A stretch of DNA of 64,000 nt from Musa acuminata AAA Group (Eukaryota > Streptophyta > Magnoliopsida > Zingiberales > Musaceae): NCBI RefSeq assembly GCF_036884655.1, contig NC_088339.1, forward strand, positions 24,571,501 through 24,635,500. The letters are read 5' to 3'. The notes beneath the pieces are model-generated. The model saw only the letters and a program-made list of their open reading frames with translations. It was not told the DNA's origin and did no database searches. Numbering within the stretch: position 1 is the stretch's first letter; every line of letters begins with the position of its first letter. The position numbers and the translations under genes are program-made. Of this stretch, positions 49,901-61,900 are shown one piece after another.

Positions 49901-52900
49901 TATTAGCCATTTGGGTTGTAGGCTTATTAGTAACATCTTCTCTAGGTCCAAACAGTTGAGGCAAAAGATATATTTGAAAGACTAATTTGGGTTTTTAAGT
50001 TAATTTTAGTTCATTGAAGTAATGTAAAATGACTTTCTTTATTGATGCAACTTTAGTTTCTTTTGGTTGTAAAATTGTTATGCGATTCACCAGTGATTTC
50101 AAAAGGCACTCGGGTGCTCACCTAGGCTCTCGGGCGAGGTGAGGCATGAGTGCCTTGTTTACTATCCAAGCGGTGCGTTTCAAAGAGGAGCTTGCCGGAG
50201 CCCAGGCGTTGGGCGCTTCGGGCGAGCGCTAGGGTTAAATCAGGCGATCGAACCAGCATGTTAGGTCTGGTTCGGTCGCATTTGCATTAGTTGGTTCAAT
50301 CGAACCAACTAAAACACCAAAATACCAACCTCTCTTCATTGCCCCTCGTGACTTCCCAAACCCTAACCGACTCCCGCCACCGACATTTTCTTTTTGCTAT
50401 CGCTGTCGTTGGCTCTCTCCGCTACCGTTATCGCTACTCTTCGTTGTCGTTGCTCTTCGTTGCTGTTGCCACTGTTGCTGCTCGTCGCTGTCGCTGCTCT
50501 CAGTCAGCAGCCTCAGTCTCTTCTCTTCTCACACTTGACTCAGTATACTATTGACAGTATATTATTAACAGTATACTGTTAACAATATTTTATTTGTTAG
50601 ATTAATAATATATTATTTTGATTTTAATACTACTAATTTTATTTATTGTTTTGAATTTTGAGACTTTTGTTAATGTGACATAGTGACATTATACTTAGGA
50701 TTTTTTTTAATTTAATATCATATTTTTATTTAAATAATTATATTTATTAATTATATTATATATTTTTTATATTTTAGTGACTCGCTTCGCTCAAGCGAGC
50801 GCCTAGGGCCTTGGGTGTTTTGGAAGCTTGGCCTCTTTTGATGCCTAGCGCTTTTTAAATCACTGTGATTCACTATGTTTAGATTTAAGAAAATATGAAC
50901 GACTTGCTATTTTTTTTAAAAAATCTTTTCTAAAAATTGGGCCACATAAGTTATTGGGCGATTCATTTAAATGCCATTGGCAGCGCTCAGACATTAATGG
51001 TCACTCACCCACAAACAAATATGTTACAGATCCAATTTAATTGCATGGATGTCTAAATGTTGTTCCTTGAGCCCTTTGCATATCAAATTATGCAAGTTAG
51101 TAGGATGCTTGTATCCTGCCCACTTACAATGTAATACTTCTAACCACTTACCCAATTTGTTCTTATCTAGTTTATTTGCTGTGTTCACTGCAGTTCCAAC
51201 CTGCATCAATTTCTCTATCCCAAACTATTTTAGATGCTCCTTGTGTACTTTGGTTAATTTATAGATCAAGTTGTACAACGAACTTCATGCTTATTTTGAA
51301 CTCGATATTCCTGTGCTTGGAAATTTTGTGGCACAAGGATTAATTGTACCAATATCTTGCAACTCGTTTTTATTCATGAAGAACATTTGAGAATTTTTGT
51401 TACAAACTCTGTATTTTTAAAATGTTGTAGATTATTCAAGAAGAATTTCTTTTTCTTTTTGTTAAGAATAAAATGTTTGTTCAAATTAGAACAAGTATTT
51501 GACTTTTTGCTATTCTAAAGGTTCATATTGCGTCCTTAGCAGATTGAGTCGAGTTAGATCCCTTTTCATAACATAGTGTGCTTGTCATAGATAAGCTTTT
51601 GCCAAAAGATATTTAGGTAAGGTGTGTTCATTAAGCTTGATGTTGACCACTCTTGTCGGTATCTATATTGTCTTTGCAAAATGTGATGTTTGTTGTGGAT
51701 TTCAATTGGTAGAAAATTTACAAATATAATGCTTTTCATTATGGAAGTTAAAAATAAAAAAATATAATAATTTCTGTTACAAAGTTTTTAACAATGTGAT
51801 TACCATACCATGGTCGCCGCTATGAAATCATTTGTTTTTTTAATTTCGTACTATCTGTGTTTATGTGATAAGGGTAGCCAATATATATTATAGTCCTTAA
51901 TTAAATCAAATGTATATTTCCTATGTGCATGACCAGTAACTTACAGCCTAAAAAATTCGTACGGATTAGTTGTAAATTGTAATGACCTATTGGTGCTAAA
52001 TAATTTCTTAGGTTTAAATGAACTTTTGACTTTCATGTCCATTTGGCACGCGTCACATGTTTTGTTCTTTATGAACTCAGTTATAGGCAAGCCTTAAGCA
52101 AGGCCTTTTCTAGTTTAATTTGCAATTTTGCTAGCATAACCTAAACACCAATGTCATGGTATATCAATTGTGATATTTGTATTAAAATGAGGATTCAATT
52201 AATTTAATAATCTTGATTTATAAGCACATTCTATATCAATATTTGTTGGTTTATCTCCAAAGCTTAAAAATTTTCACTATTCAGGCTAAAGTTCTCTCTC
52301 TGTTGCACCCTATTCTATTTTGCTTTACAGATACATTTTGGATAATAATCAGTATCATGATAAATAGCCTCATTTATCTATTCTATGTTTAGTTTATTTC
52401 TATATGTAAATTTCTGCTGTGTTTCACATGGAAATCCATAAATATTGTCATTTCTTTTTATACATTTTCTTGTGTAAATTGTTTATTTTCTTACTTGGCC
52501 AGAAGCACCATGTTAAATGAAGCTTTTGCTGATGTAGATTACTGAGTTTGTAACTGATCTGTCCCCATTGTTAATCGGTCCTTTTTCTTCATTGTTTTTT
52601 GTCAGGAGCCAACTCGTCCTGCTATCCCTGTACTTTTAGCTGTTGGTGCTGTCCACCAGCATTTGATTCAAAATGGATTGCGGATGTCAGCTTCCATTGT
52701 TGCTGATACTGCTCAATGTTTCAGCACCCATCACTTTGCATGTTTGATTGGATATGGAGCAAGGTATAATTTTTCTAGGTGTCAATCTAATATAATTTCT
52801 ACATTGTTCTATTTCATTCTGTTCAAGTCATTTATTTTCTTTTTCTGATAATGGGAAAGCATGCATCATTCGTTCATATTAGTTGACGGATGAGGTGGGA

Positions 52901-55900
52901 AGGATTAGAGACCTGGAATGTCTTCTATTATAATGTCAGATCCTGTATTCGCTTCACCACATGGATTGTCTAGCTGTATGTACTGGTCCAATGCAGCCAG
53001 TGCTGAACTGTACTTGTGTCTGAAATAAATTGCCATGCCAATTGGTACAGATGGAGGCAGGAGGAGTACATATTGATCATGGCTTGATATTGGTTGATAT
53101 GGATCCATACCTTGTTTCGACCTAGCCAATCCAGGCCAAGGCCATTGATGAAACATGTCTTCAAAGTTAGATACTTGTATGGAATATATGAAGTCTGAGA
53201 TAAGATTATTTTTTAGCATACTTTCTCATATTTTAAAATTTTAAATTGTTTTCTCAACCAATTCCAATCTTTTAAATCCTCTCAATCGTGGTCTGATTAT
53301 CCCTGGTTGATTTTGATACCAATATCGATCTTGTGAAATGTGGTTTATAATTTAAGAATTAAATAGTAATTGTATTGTTTGGGATTCCTATTTTTTGTAT
53401 TTTTTGGCATCTTGGGAGGATTGTCATCATATTCTTTATGATAACAGAAATAATTCTAGAGATGGTTTATTTTAGATCAGATCTAAGAGCCCTAGTTAGA
53501 CTATGGTGTCAGTGTGTGAATAATAAGAGAGCAGTCACAGCTAGAAAGGAGGCTCAGTTGTAGTTCTTGCTAACATAATTTTTTATACTCTTTGGTCAAA
53601 TTACCAGTCCTTATATATTTTTGAGTACTACTATTTTCATCAGAATTTCACTGCACTTGGATGCTTGAAACTTGACTAAATGTGTTTCCTTCTGATTTTC
53701 CCTGCATTCTTTATATTCATTTTGATATTTTCAAGTAAAAATCTGTGAATGTCTTTGGTTTAAATATATAAACCTGTTGTTAACAATCTCATTCAATAAT
53801 TTTACCTGTTTAGAACACAAGAACTATGTAGATTTTACTTGAATGGTTATCTAGATCAAGTCTCATTTCCTACAAGTAATATATCTTTCCAAGATGCTCT
53901 ATACTTGCACCAAAATTTTTGCTGAACTTCTTGTACTCCATAGCTGAACCCACTTTGTGGAGAAGAATCTTGATGATAATAACACACCTGTGCTTCGTCT
54001 CAAAACATTTGCTCTAAAAAAACACAGCTGTTTTTGTATGGATGGTAGCACCAGTTAACACCATTATTGATGTGCTTCTCAGTGCGGTATGCCCATATTT
54101 GGCACTAGAGACATGTCGCCAGTGGAGGCTGAGTACAAAAGCTGTCAGCTTGATGCGGACTGGAAAGATGCCTACAGTGACAATAGAGCAAGCTCAGAGG
54201 AACTTCTGCAAGGTATATGCTTCTCTGACAGCTGAAATTATTAGATTTTCCAGGATAATTATTACACCCAGTTCTATAGGCCGCAGTACAGCTTCCATTG
54301 CCACAGTCTTATTATAAATGTTGATTTTTCTATTCTAGTTGTGTTTGTAGATCTGGTAGTAAAAATGGACTTCTGATGCAACTAGGAAGATACTGAGTAA
54401 TTTTGAAATTAATATGAAGAGATAATAGACTTAGGAAACTGTAGGCCATTTGAAAGATGATAAATCTGCTCATATGATCATAAAATGGGGAGCTCAGTTC
54501 TTAAGACTGCCAATGTAGTGTCTTGGGATGCTTATGTTGTTATAAATCTTTTCTTGTTGTCCCTAATATCAAGGATTGAAATTTTGAACCTTGAAGTTAA
54601 GCTTTCCAAGTGAGAATAATTATTGAGTAATTTTTTGTTTATTCTTATAGATTAGATTTTAGCATGAACACCCTTATGGTTATACATGGAGGTGGTGTCC
54701 CTCGATAGAACTGTTCATTGGTAATGGATTAAGTACCCTCTTTTTTTTTCTTTGCTGCTGCTGCTGTCCTGCTATCGGAGCAGTTGCTGCTTCTGGTTTT
54801 TCTTTTGTTTATTCAGTATTTTCATTGTGCATTTTTCTGCTGTTTTTTCTTGTACTGTAACGGCTGTTGATGATGACATTTTTCAGGCTGTGAAATCTGG
54901 TCTTCTCAAAATATTGTCAAAGATGGGAATCTCTTTGCTTTCCAGGTTTGTAAAGAGATTGCATGACAATTCTATTTGCCAATTCATTGTTTAGATGGAA
55001 AATCACATTTAGAATGACTCTTATAATCAATGTCTTTGGTAATGTTGCTTTTTCTTAATCAGTTATTGTGGGGCACAAATATTTGAAATATATGGACTTG
55101 GACAAGAAATTGTGGATATTGCTTTCTGTGGGAGTGTATCAAAGATAGGCGGACTAACTCTTGATGAGGTAAAGTACTATAAATGAAGCATTTGAGGTCT
55201 CATTTTTGTTATATAAATGTTAATCAGATAAATATTGTGGAACTCTAATCTTAGAAGATCTATTTTGGCTATGCTCTTTTGCTAGGGGAAAATAATTGTT
55301 CCCTTGGGAAACATTGACGTTTGATGGTTAAAATATATGAAACTTGGATTGTGGTAACTTCTTTTTGTCTTGGAGGAGCAAAAGTATTTATGGGTAGATA
55401 CATATATTAATAACTACTTCTGTGCATATGAAATACCTATTGTTGACTTAATGGTTAACCATTTGCTTTTCTGTTACTTGTATAAACTGTGTTTCTCTGA
55501 TAATTTCAAGTAAATATTAGAAAGTTTTTATAGTCAATTTTGTATTCTTAGTTGTCTTTATATTCAGTGGCTTGTGCATAGCTGGATTAAATGCTGTTGT
55601 TGGTGGTATTGCCACTTATAACAATTGTTTAAGCATGGAGTATTTATTAGAATCATGTGCGATTAACTTCAGTCATTTTATTGCAAGGCAGATTTTTTGC
55701 TTTAGCTATATACAGATATGTTATGAGTATCATCCTCAGGTACTAAAATGTAAGTAATGATTATGACAACATTTTTGTTGTAGATGTTGTTTTTTTGTTG
55801 TAAATGTTGTTTTGTTTGTCTGGTTTATTTCTTTGTAATAGACTATTGTTGTATTCTCATTCTGCTTCTTATGGAAGTTCTTTTCCTTTACAAAGTTGGC

Positions 55901-58900
55901 AAGAGAAACATTGTCCTTCTGGGTCAAGGCATTCTCGGAGGATACAGCCAAGAGGCTAGAGAATTTTGGATTTATTCAATTCAGACCTGGAGGTACCATT
56001 AAATTTTTACTGTATGGTTTCAAAATATGTAATATGCTTGTAAACTATGAATCATCCTAAATGGATGAGACAAACAGCTTGTTGTCATTGCCATCATTTG
56101 TGCTAAACCAGAATTGAGGCACTGTCTTTCATTATTCTGTCTTCATATGTATGGTGTATTGGCACACACCTGCAAACCTTCCGATTTTCTGGTCACCACT
56201 TAGCATGCCTTCTGCATCCTTTTTTTAATTTTTTGAGGATGAACCTAGATCTATCTGTTGGATTTGAAACCTGTCACTATGTGTGCTTAATCACAATACC
56301 AGTCTGGCCTGACATGGCCTTTAGGCCAAAATATGAGCCCATTCCTGGATTTGTTTAACCTTTGCCTGGGTACCTTTCTTCTGTTTGACATGTTTAAGCT
56401 ACTAGGTCTCTCTAGTCGAATGCTGTCTTTTCATTTTTTTTGCATGTACTTATCCATTGATTGTGGCTACGAGGATATAGGCCATTCATAGTTATCTCAA
56501 GTTAATGCAGTGTGTTTAATTTTTTCTTAAGAAACAATGTGACTTCTACCACTTTTATTTTGCTCATATAATTTTACCATAGCAATCAATGTAAGGAGTG
56601 TAGTTGCTGATGCATTGTTCTATATTTTTGGTCTTTTAGGCGAATATCATGGAAACAATCCAGAAATGTCCAAACTTCTACATAAAGCAGTTCGTCAAAA
56701 AAGTGAAAATGCATATTCTATTTACCAGCAGCACCTTGCAAATCGACCTGTGAATGTGAGTTTCAGTTTGACCACTCTTTTTCATTTATTTGATATATGT
56801 TTTGTCAACTTCAGCACATCTATGAGTTTTTGTTTGAAGTTTCTGATCTGTACTATTTTTATCAATAATATCTTTTTCAGGTTCTCCGTGATCTTCTGGA
56901 GCTTAAGAGTGGTAGGGCACCAATTCCAATTGGCAAAGTTGAATCTGCAGTCTCCATTGTCCAGCGCTTCTGCACTGGTGGAATGTCTCTTGGAGCTATT
57001 TCAAGAGAAACACATGAAGCAATTGCAATTGCAATGAACAGATTAGGAGGAAAGTCAAACTCTGGAGAAGGGGGCGAGGTCAGTTTATTGTGAAGAAACG
57101 TGGTCCAATTGGATTTCTTATTAGTTTCAATGAAAATTTCATAGTTAAAACTTAAAAGTACAAATAATTTCCAGGATCCAGTTCGTTGGAGTCCTCTTAC
57201 TGATGTTGTTGATGGGTATTCTCCAACGCTTCCTCATCTGAAGGGTCTTCAAAACGGGGATACCGCCACAAGTGCAATTAAACAGGTAAAGATATCAATA
57301 AATTCTTTGTGGAGTCTAGCTAGATCATATATACAATGGGAACTTGATTTTTTTAAGTTGGCAATATTGCGGCATTTGAATTTTGCTTCTCAGCTGAGTG
57401 TTTTTTTTTTTTTTTTTGCATAATCTGTAGTAATCTTTGTGTTTCTGTAGATGTAACAGATGGATGAAACTGAAATTACATGTATATGTGCATTATATTT
57501 ATGGATGTTTAACTTTCAACCAATATGTTGCAGTGCTTATGATATGATGTTTAATTGCTTATAACCTTTTATTTATTGATGAAATGGGAAATATCTTTGT
57601 GGATCAAATTGACTAGATATGTGAACCATTTCAGGTTGCTTCAGGACGATTTGGTGTCACTCCTACATTTTTAGTTAATGCTGATCAGCTGGAAATTAAA
57701 ATTGCACAAGGTGCAAAACCTGGTGAGGGAGGCCAGCTGCCTGGGAAGAAAGTTAGTGCTTATATTGCTCGGTTAAGAAACTCTAAGCCTGGGGTTCCAC
57801 TTATATCTCCACCTCCACATCATGACATTTATTCGATTGAGGATCTTGCTCAGTTAATTTATGATCTTCATCAGGTAAACATACAGTTTTCTCAAATTAC
57901 TGTGGTTTTTCTTGAGGAAACTTCATTTGTAACTGTTGCATTACTATCCCTTTTTAGATAAAGGGGGACAAATGATCATATAGTATCTTCAAAATTTTTA
58001 TATGATTTAAGACTGCAAATCTGTGCATGTGAGCAGGTCAATCCTAAGGCCAAGGTATCTGTAAAACTTGTGGCAGAAGCTGGAATTGGCACTGTAGCCT
58101 CTGGTGTAGCCAAAGGCAATGCTGATATTATACAGGTGTTTGGCATTCATCTCGCTGTTGGCTTTAAAATTATTGACTTCTCTAGTTATATTTAACAGTT
58201 TAAATTGCTTTTTAGTTATGAAATTCTTACTATGAGGCTTTTTCCATCTTTCCTGTCTTTCCCACAAACATATGGATGTTTATCCTATATGTAGTGCAAC
58301 TTATGTGGATGATGATACCAGTGTTGGAAGTTTTTGACTGCTGAAATCATATTGTGGGTCTCTGTGGTTAGGTGACATATAAATTTTGTTTATATCTTCA
58401 CAAATTTAAGCTTTAATTGTTCTCAGTTCATTGAGAACATTCACTCTCCCCAGACTCCATATTGGTGAGAGCCTTATTCACTGGGCTCACACTTATGAAT
58501 GTTCAGTTCAGTGTAGGAAGAACCCATGATGTGTCTGAGTTGGCTGGGTCTGAACTCCCAAATTATTTCTTTAGGACAACAAATGTTGAAGTATGGGAAA
58601 TTTTAAAACATTAGAGTAGCTGCAATTATTTGTCAGATCTGCCCATGTTATATTCATTCGTAAAGTGTCTTGTAAGTTACATTGGCAGGAACAACATTTT
58701 TTAGTATTTGTTCTTGCATTGCTTTATGACACACTATTGCAAATAAAATTACATTGAGACAAAAGGAATAATCAGAAAAATGCATCAAGTTTCTGGCAAT
58801 GGCTTGTGAAGTGAGAAATAAAAAAAAATATATGTAAATGGAAACTGATTTAGTTCTCTGATCATAGGAATGACTTCCAAATGGTACACTACATTCTGAC

Positions 58901-61900
58901 CATTAGCTAGGGCAGCATGTGCAAATGACACAAATTAGTAATTCACCATGCCATTGTAGGCATGTTTGTGATGAAAATAAAATAAAGAACTAGGGAAGAA
59001 ATGTGAGTGATTGGTGGGATCAAGTGGTTTGCTACATGCTTCTAGAGTACATTGAGCTTGAGGTTGTGATTAGAGCTATGCTTCATTGGTGGTTTTCTAT
59101 CATGTGCAGCGAGAGCATAAAGATAGTTAAGAGAAAGAACTATTATCTCTAAACATTTGGTTCAGCTACTTGATCCATATGGGGTTCGGGTTTGACAATC
59201 CAATGCTCGATACCATCTTTTGAATAAAAGTTTTGGCGGAGGTGTTGCGCTTTTGCTGCAATAAACACAACTTAGAAAGGGGAATTAATCTACTCTTGCT
59301 ATGAATTTGAAGTGTATAAAATAGGGAACTAAAGCAAAGAGTTTTCGAGTGACTGTTGTTCGGAAGTTCTCATGCGACAAGTGCGAATAGATCGCTCTCG
59401 GCATAGCGTAGGTTGTTGATGGTTCTTTCTTTCTTCCCTCCTCTCACCAATCCAATAACACCTCTGTTTGACACTGTCGAAGGGGCTGAATGTGTCGAGT
59501 TTGCCGCTTCGTCTTTGGACATCGAGGATGAAGATGAAGTTATTTTGCAACGATTCTCTGTTGTGGAATTCTGTCGCAAGCTGAAAGAAGAAGACTCCTG
59601 GCCTGCTGATCTCAGCTGTTGCTGGTGTAGGGTTGCTGAGGCTTTCTTCCTCTTTTCTTCGTCTGCTGCTACTCTTGGCTAGGAAACTGTTCTAGGCCGG
59701 CTAGAAGGCTAGATAGAAGGAAGAAGGGTGTTGTTGCTATCCTCCTCTTCTCCTTTTCTTCTTCTCTCCTCTCTTCTTAGCTTAGGGTTGGCTGGTTTCT
59801 TGAGAGGAGGCACGACTTGGATTACTTTGGGATGCTTTAAATGGGTCTCTCCTTTTATAGCTAAGGGGGTGGAGTACTAGCTATGTTAGGACTTGGAGTC
59901 TTAATGCAGTTAGGACTTACAGAGACCTAATGCCTTAGGTCTTGGAAAATCCTAGTGCCTTTAGGAGTTGTTTTAGGGTTGGCGTATGAGTGTCCTATTC
60001 CTATTAGGAATTGGCGTCACCCTCTCCTTGTGGCTGCCCCTATTTGGGTGTGGGCTGCTCTAATTCTAGTTCTAGTTGGACTGGGATTTGGGTTAGTGAG
60101 CTGCTGTGATATGGGCTTTGCTTGGTCGAATAAGGTTTTGAGGTTTCAAGAGACCCTTCAATAGAGGTTGGTCAGTTTTGTTAAATGCTATTGAGATCAT
60201 CCCTGATTATTACGCACTATACCTGTATACCAATCAATTAAAAAAAACAAATTAGGTTTAAGAAAATGAATATTAAAGCATCAGTACCCAAGGATTTAAG
60301 TTCCAACAGTACTGGAAGTGTTGATCAGCCACTGAATGGTTTTAGCTGAGCCATGCACTCTTATAGCCATGTGCTAACTGAATAGGAATACAAAAAAGGA
60401 AAATATGATGCTGCAAGGGTTTTATCAAAGCAAAATTTCTTATTCATACACCTTTCCCTTGCCTTTAGTTTTCAGGAGCGATTGAGGCTTGAAGGTTCAC
60501 TGTACAGTTTTTAAGATAAACTGGATGCTCTATGCAAATCTGAAAAAGATGGGTATTTTGCATCTTGTCTTTTGCAGGAACAGTAAATATGGCCAAATTG
60601 TTACTTTTTCAGTCAAAACATTATAACATTGACAGTACCCTATTCTACAATTTGGTGGTGCTAGGACCTACATTATGCAATGCAATTGGGCTGCAGAAGA
60701 GGATATGTTGCACATGGCAGCATTGTTATCCCATCTTGTGGTTCATTTAGGTCAACAGAATGGCATGCAGTGTGATGCTAAGTTGGGAACATGTTTCCTT
60801 AATTTCTGATGTCCTACATGTGACAGCAAAAGCGCCCATCTACCTGCATTGTAGAATTTGATATGTTATTCTACCTTTATATCATTGTTTCCTTTACTGT
60901 CTCTATTGTTCATTTACCCAATTAACTTTTCAAGTCCATCTTTGCATAAGATTTAAGAAACTTCTGAGACAAAATCAAGAATGAAATAGTCAGAAGCCAA
61001 CATAAATCAAAATATTTTTCAAATGTCTCAAATTTTAGTAATTTTGTGAATTTTTTTTCGAATGCCAGATTTTTTATTTACAGAACTATGTTTTTTAGTT
61101 TCATTTTGTCATTAATGCTGACTTTATAGTAGACCAAAGAAGGCTCAGCTGTGTTGCTCATGTCTTTCATGCATGCTGTGCTGTGGCATGTTATCATATT
61201 CATAAGTTAAAACTAAGTACCAGTGGATGCAGTCAAATATCCCTTTTCACATTTAACTCGTGATGTCATATTAGTTTGACAAAATACTGGCTCAAGATAC
61301 TAGGGAATGGATGTTGTATTAAATGCTTATTTCAACAAGTTAATGTGTAGATAAAGGTTTGAGACTGTGATCCATCCTTCTCTCTAAATCACATGTTTTC
61401 ACATTATATATATATTGGTTAGTATAAAGTATAAACTAAGATGTTCCCAGAACAGTAGTCTCATGCACTAGGTACACTCTTTACAAACCAAGGTGTCACA
61501 TACTGGTCAATACGGGATGTACCATCTGATTTGTTTCCATCCGACAAAGGATTGGTATTGGACCACTTGATCCAATACTGGCCTTTTTTTTTTTTTTACT
61601 AGTACAGGGAAGTATGGGTTGGTATACCACCCAGTACACTGGAATCATACGAGTTATTGTCAATTTATTCGAAAAAATAAGCTTTTTTATTTTCTTGACA
61701 AGGCAGATTTCAGGACATGATGGAGGAACGGGAGCAAGCCCTATAAGCTCAATTAAACATGCTGGAGGTCCATGGGAACTCGGTTTGACTGAAACTCATC
61801 AGGTTGTCCACTACTTACATTATCATTGCTGCTGATTATTTTGTTCTCTGTGTTGTCCATGTAATCAACAGAAAATTGTCTTTCAGACGCTTATTCAAAA

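Larger units (their letters stand above)
48298..52605. other. Fd-GOGAT intron 12 (4.3 kb), the largest intron
   Basis: Contains two related transposon-like segments in opposite orientation (about 48950-49746 and 50091-50865). The remaining 1.7 kb before exon 13 is AT-rich, with nothing recognisable. Confidence 0.7.
58136..61706. other. Fd-GOGAT intron 22 (3.6 kb)
   Basis: Carries an antisense LTR with adjoining primer-binding site (59200-60160) and, near its 3' end, a truncated GTACCG-type segment (61489-61660). Other parts are AT-rich without recognisable genes. The open frame at 59413-59682 lies inside the LTR and is not a gene. Confidence 0.7.

Noticed and set aside
52905..53219. 104-codon minus-strand frame in Fd-GOGAT intron 13
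   Set aside because: No known domain, no splice support and antisense within an intron. It may be part of an old repeat, but I could not find its ends.
53960..53985. Resemblance to miR172 (AGAATCTTGATGAT...)
   Set aside because: The match stops after about 15 bases and diverges at the 3' part of the mature sequence. I see no complementary arm nearby, and it lies in a Fd-GOGAT intron.
59413..59682. 89-codon plus-strand frame in Fd-GOGAT intron 22
   Set aside because: It lies wholly inside the antisense LTR and has no recognised homology.
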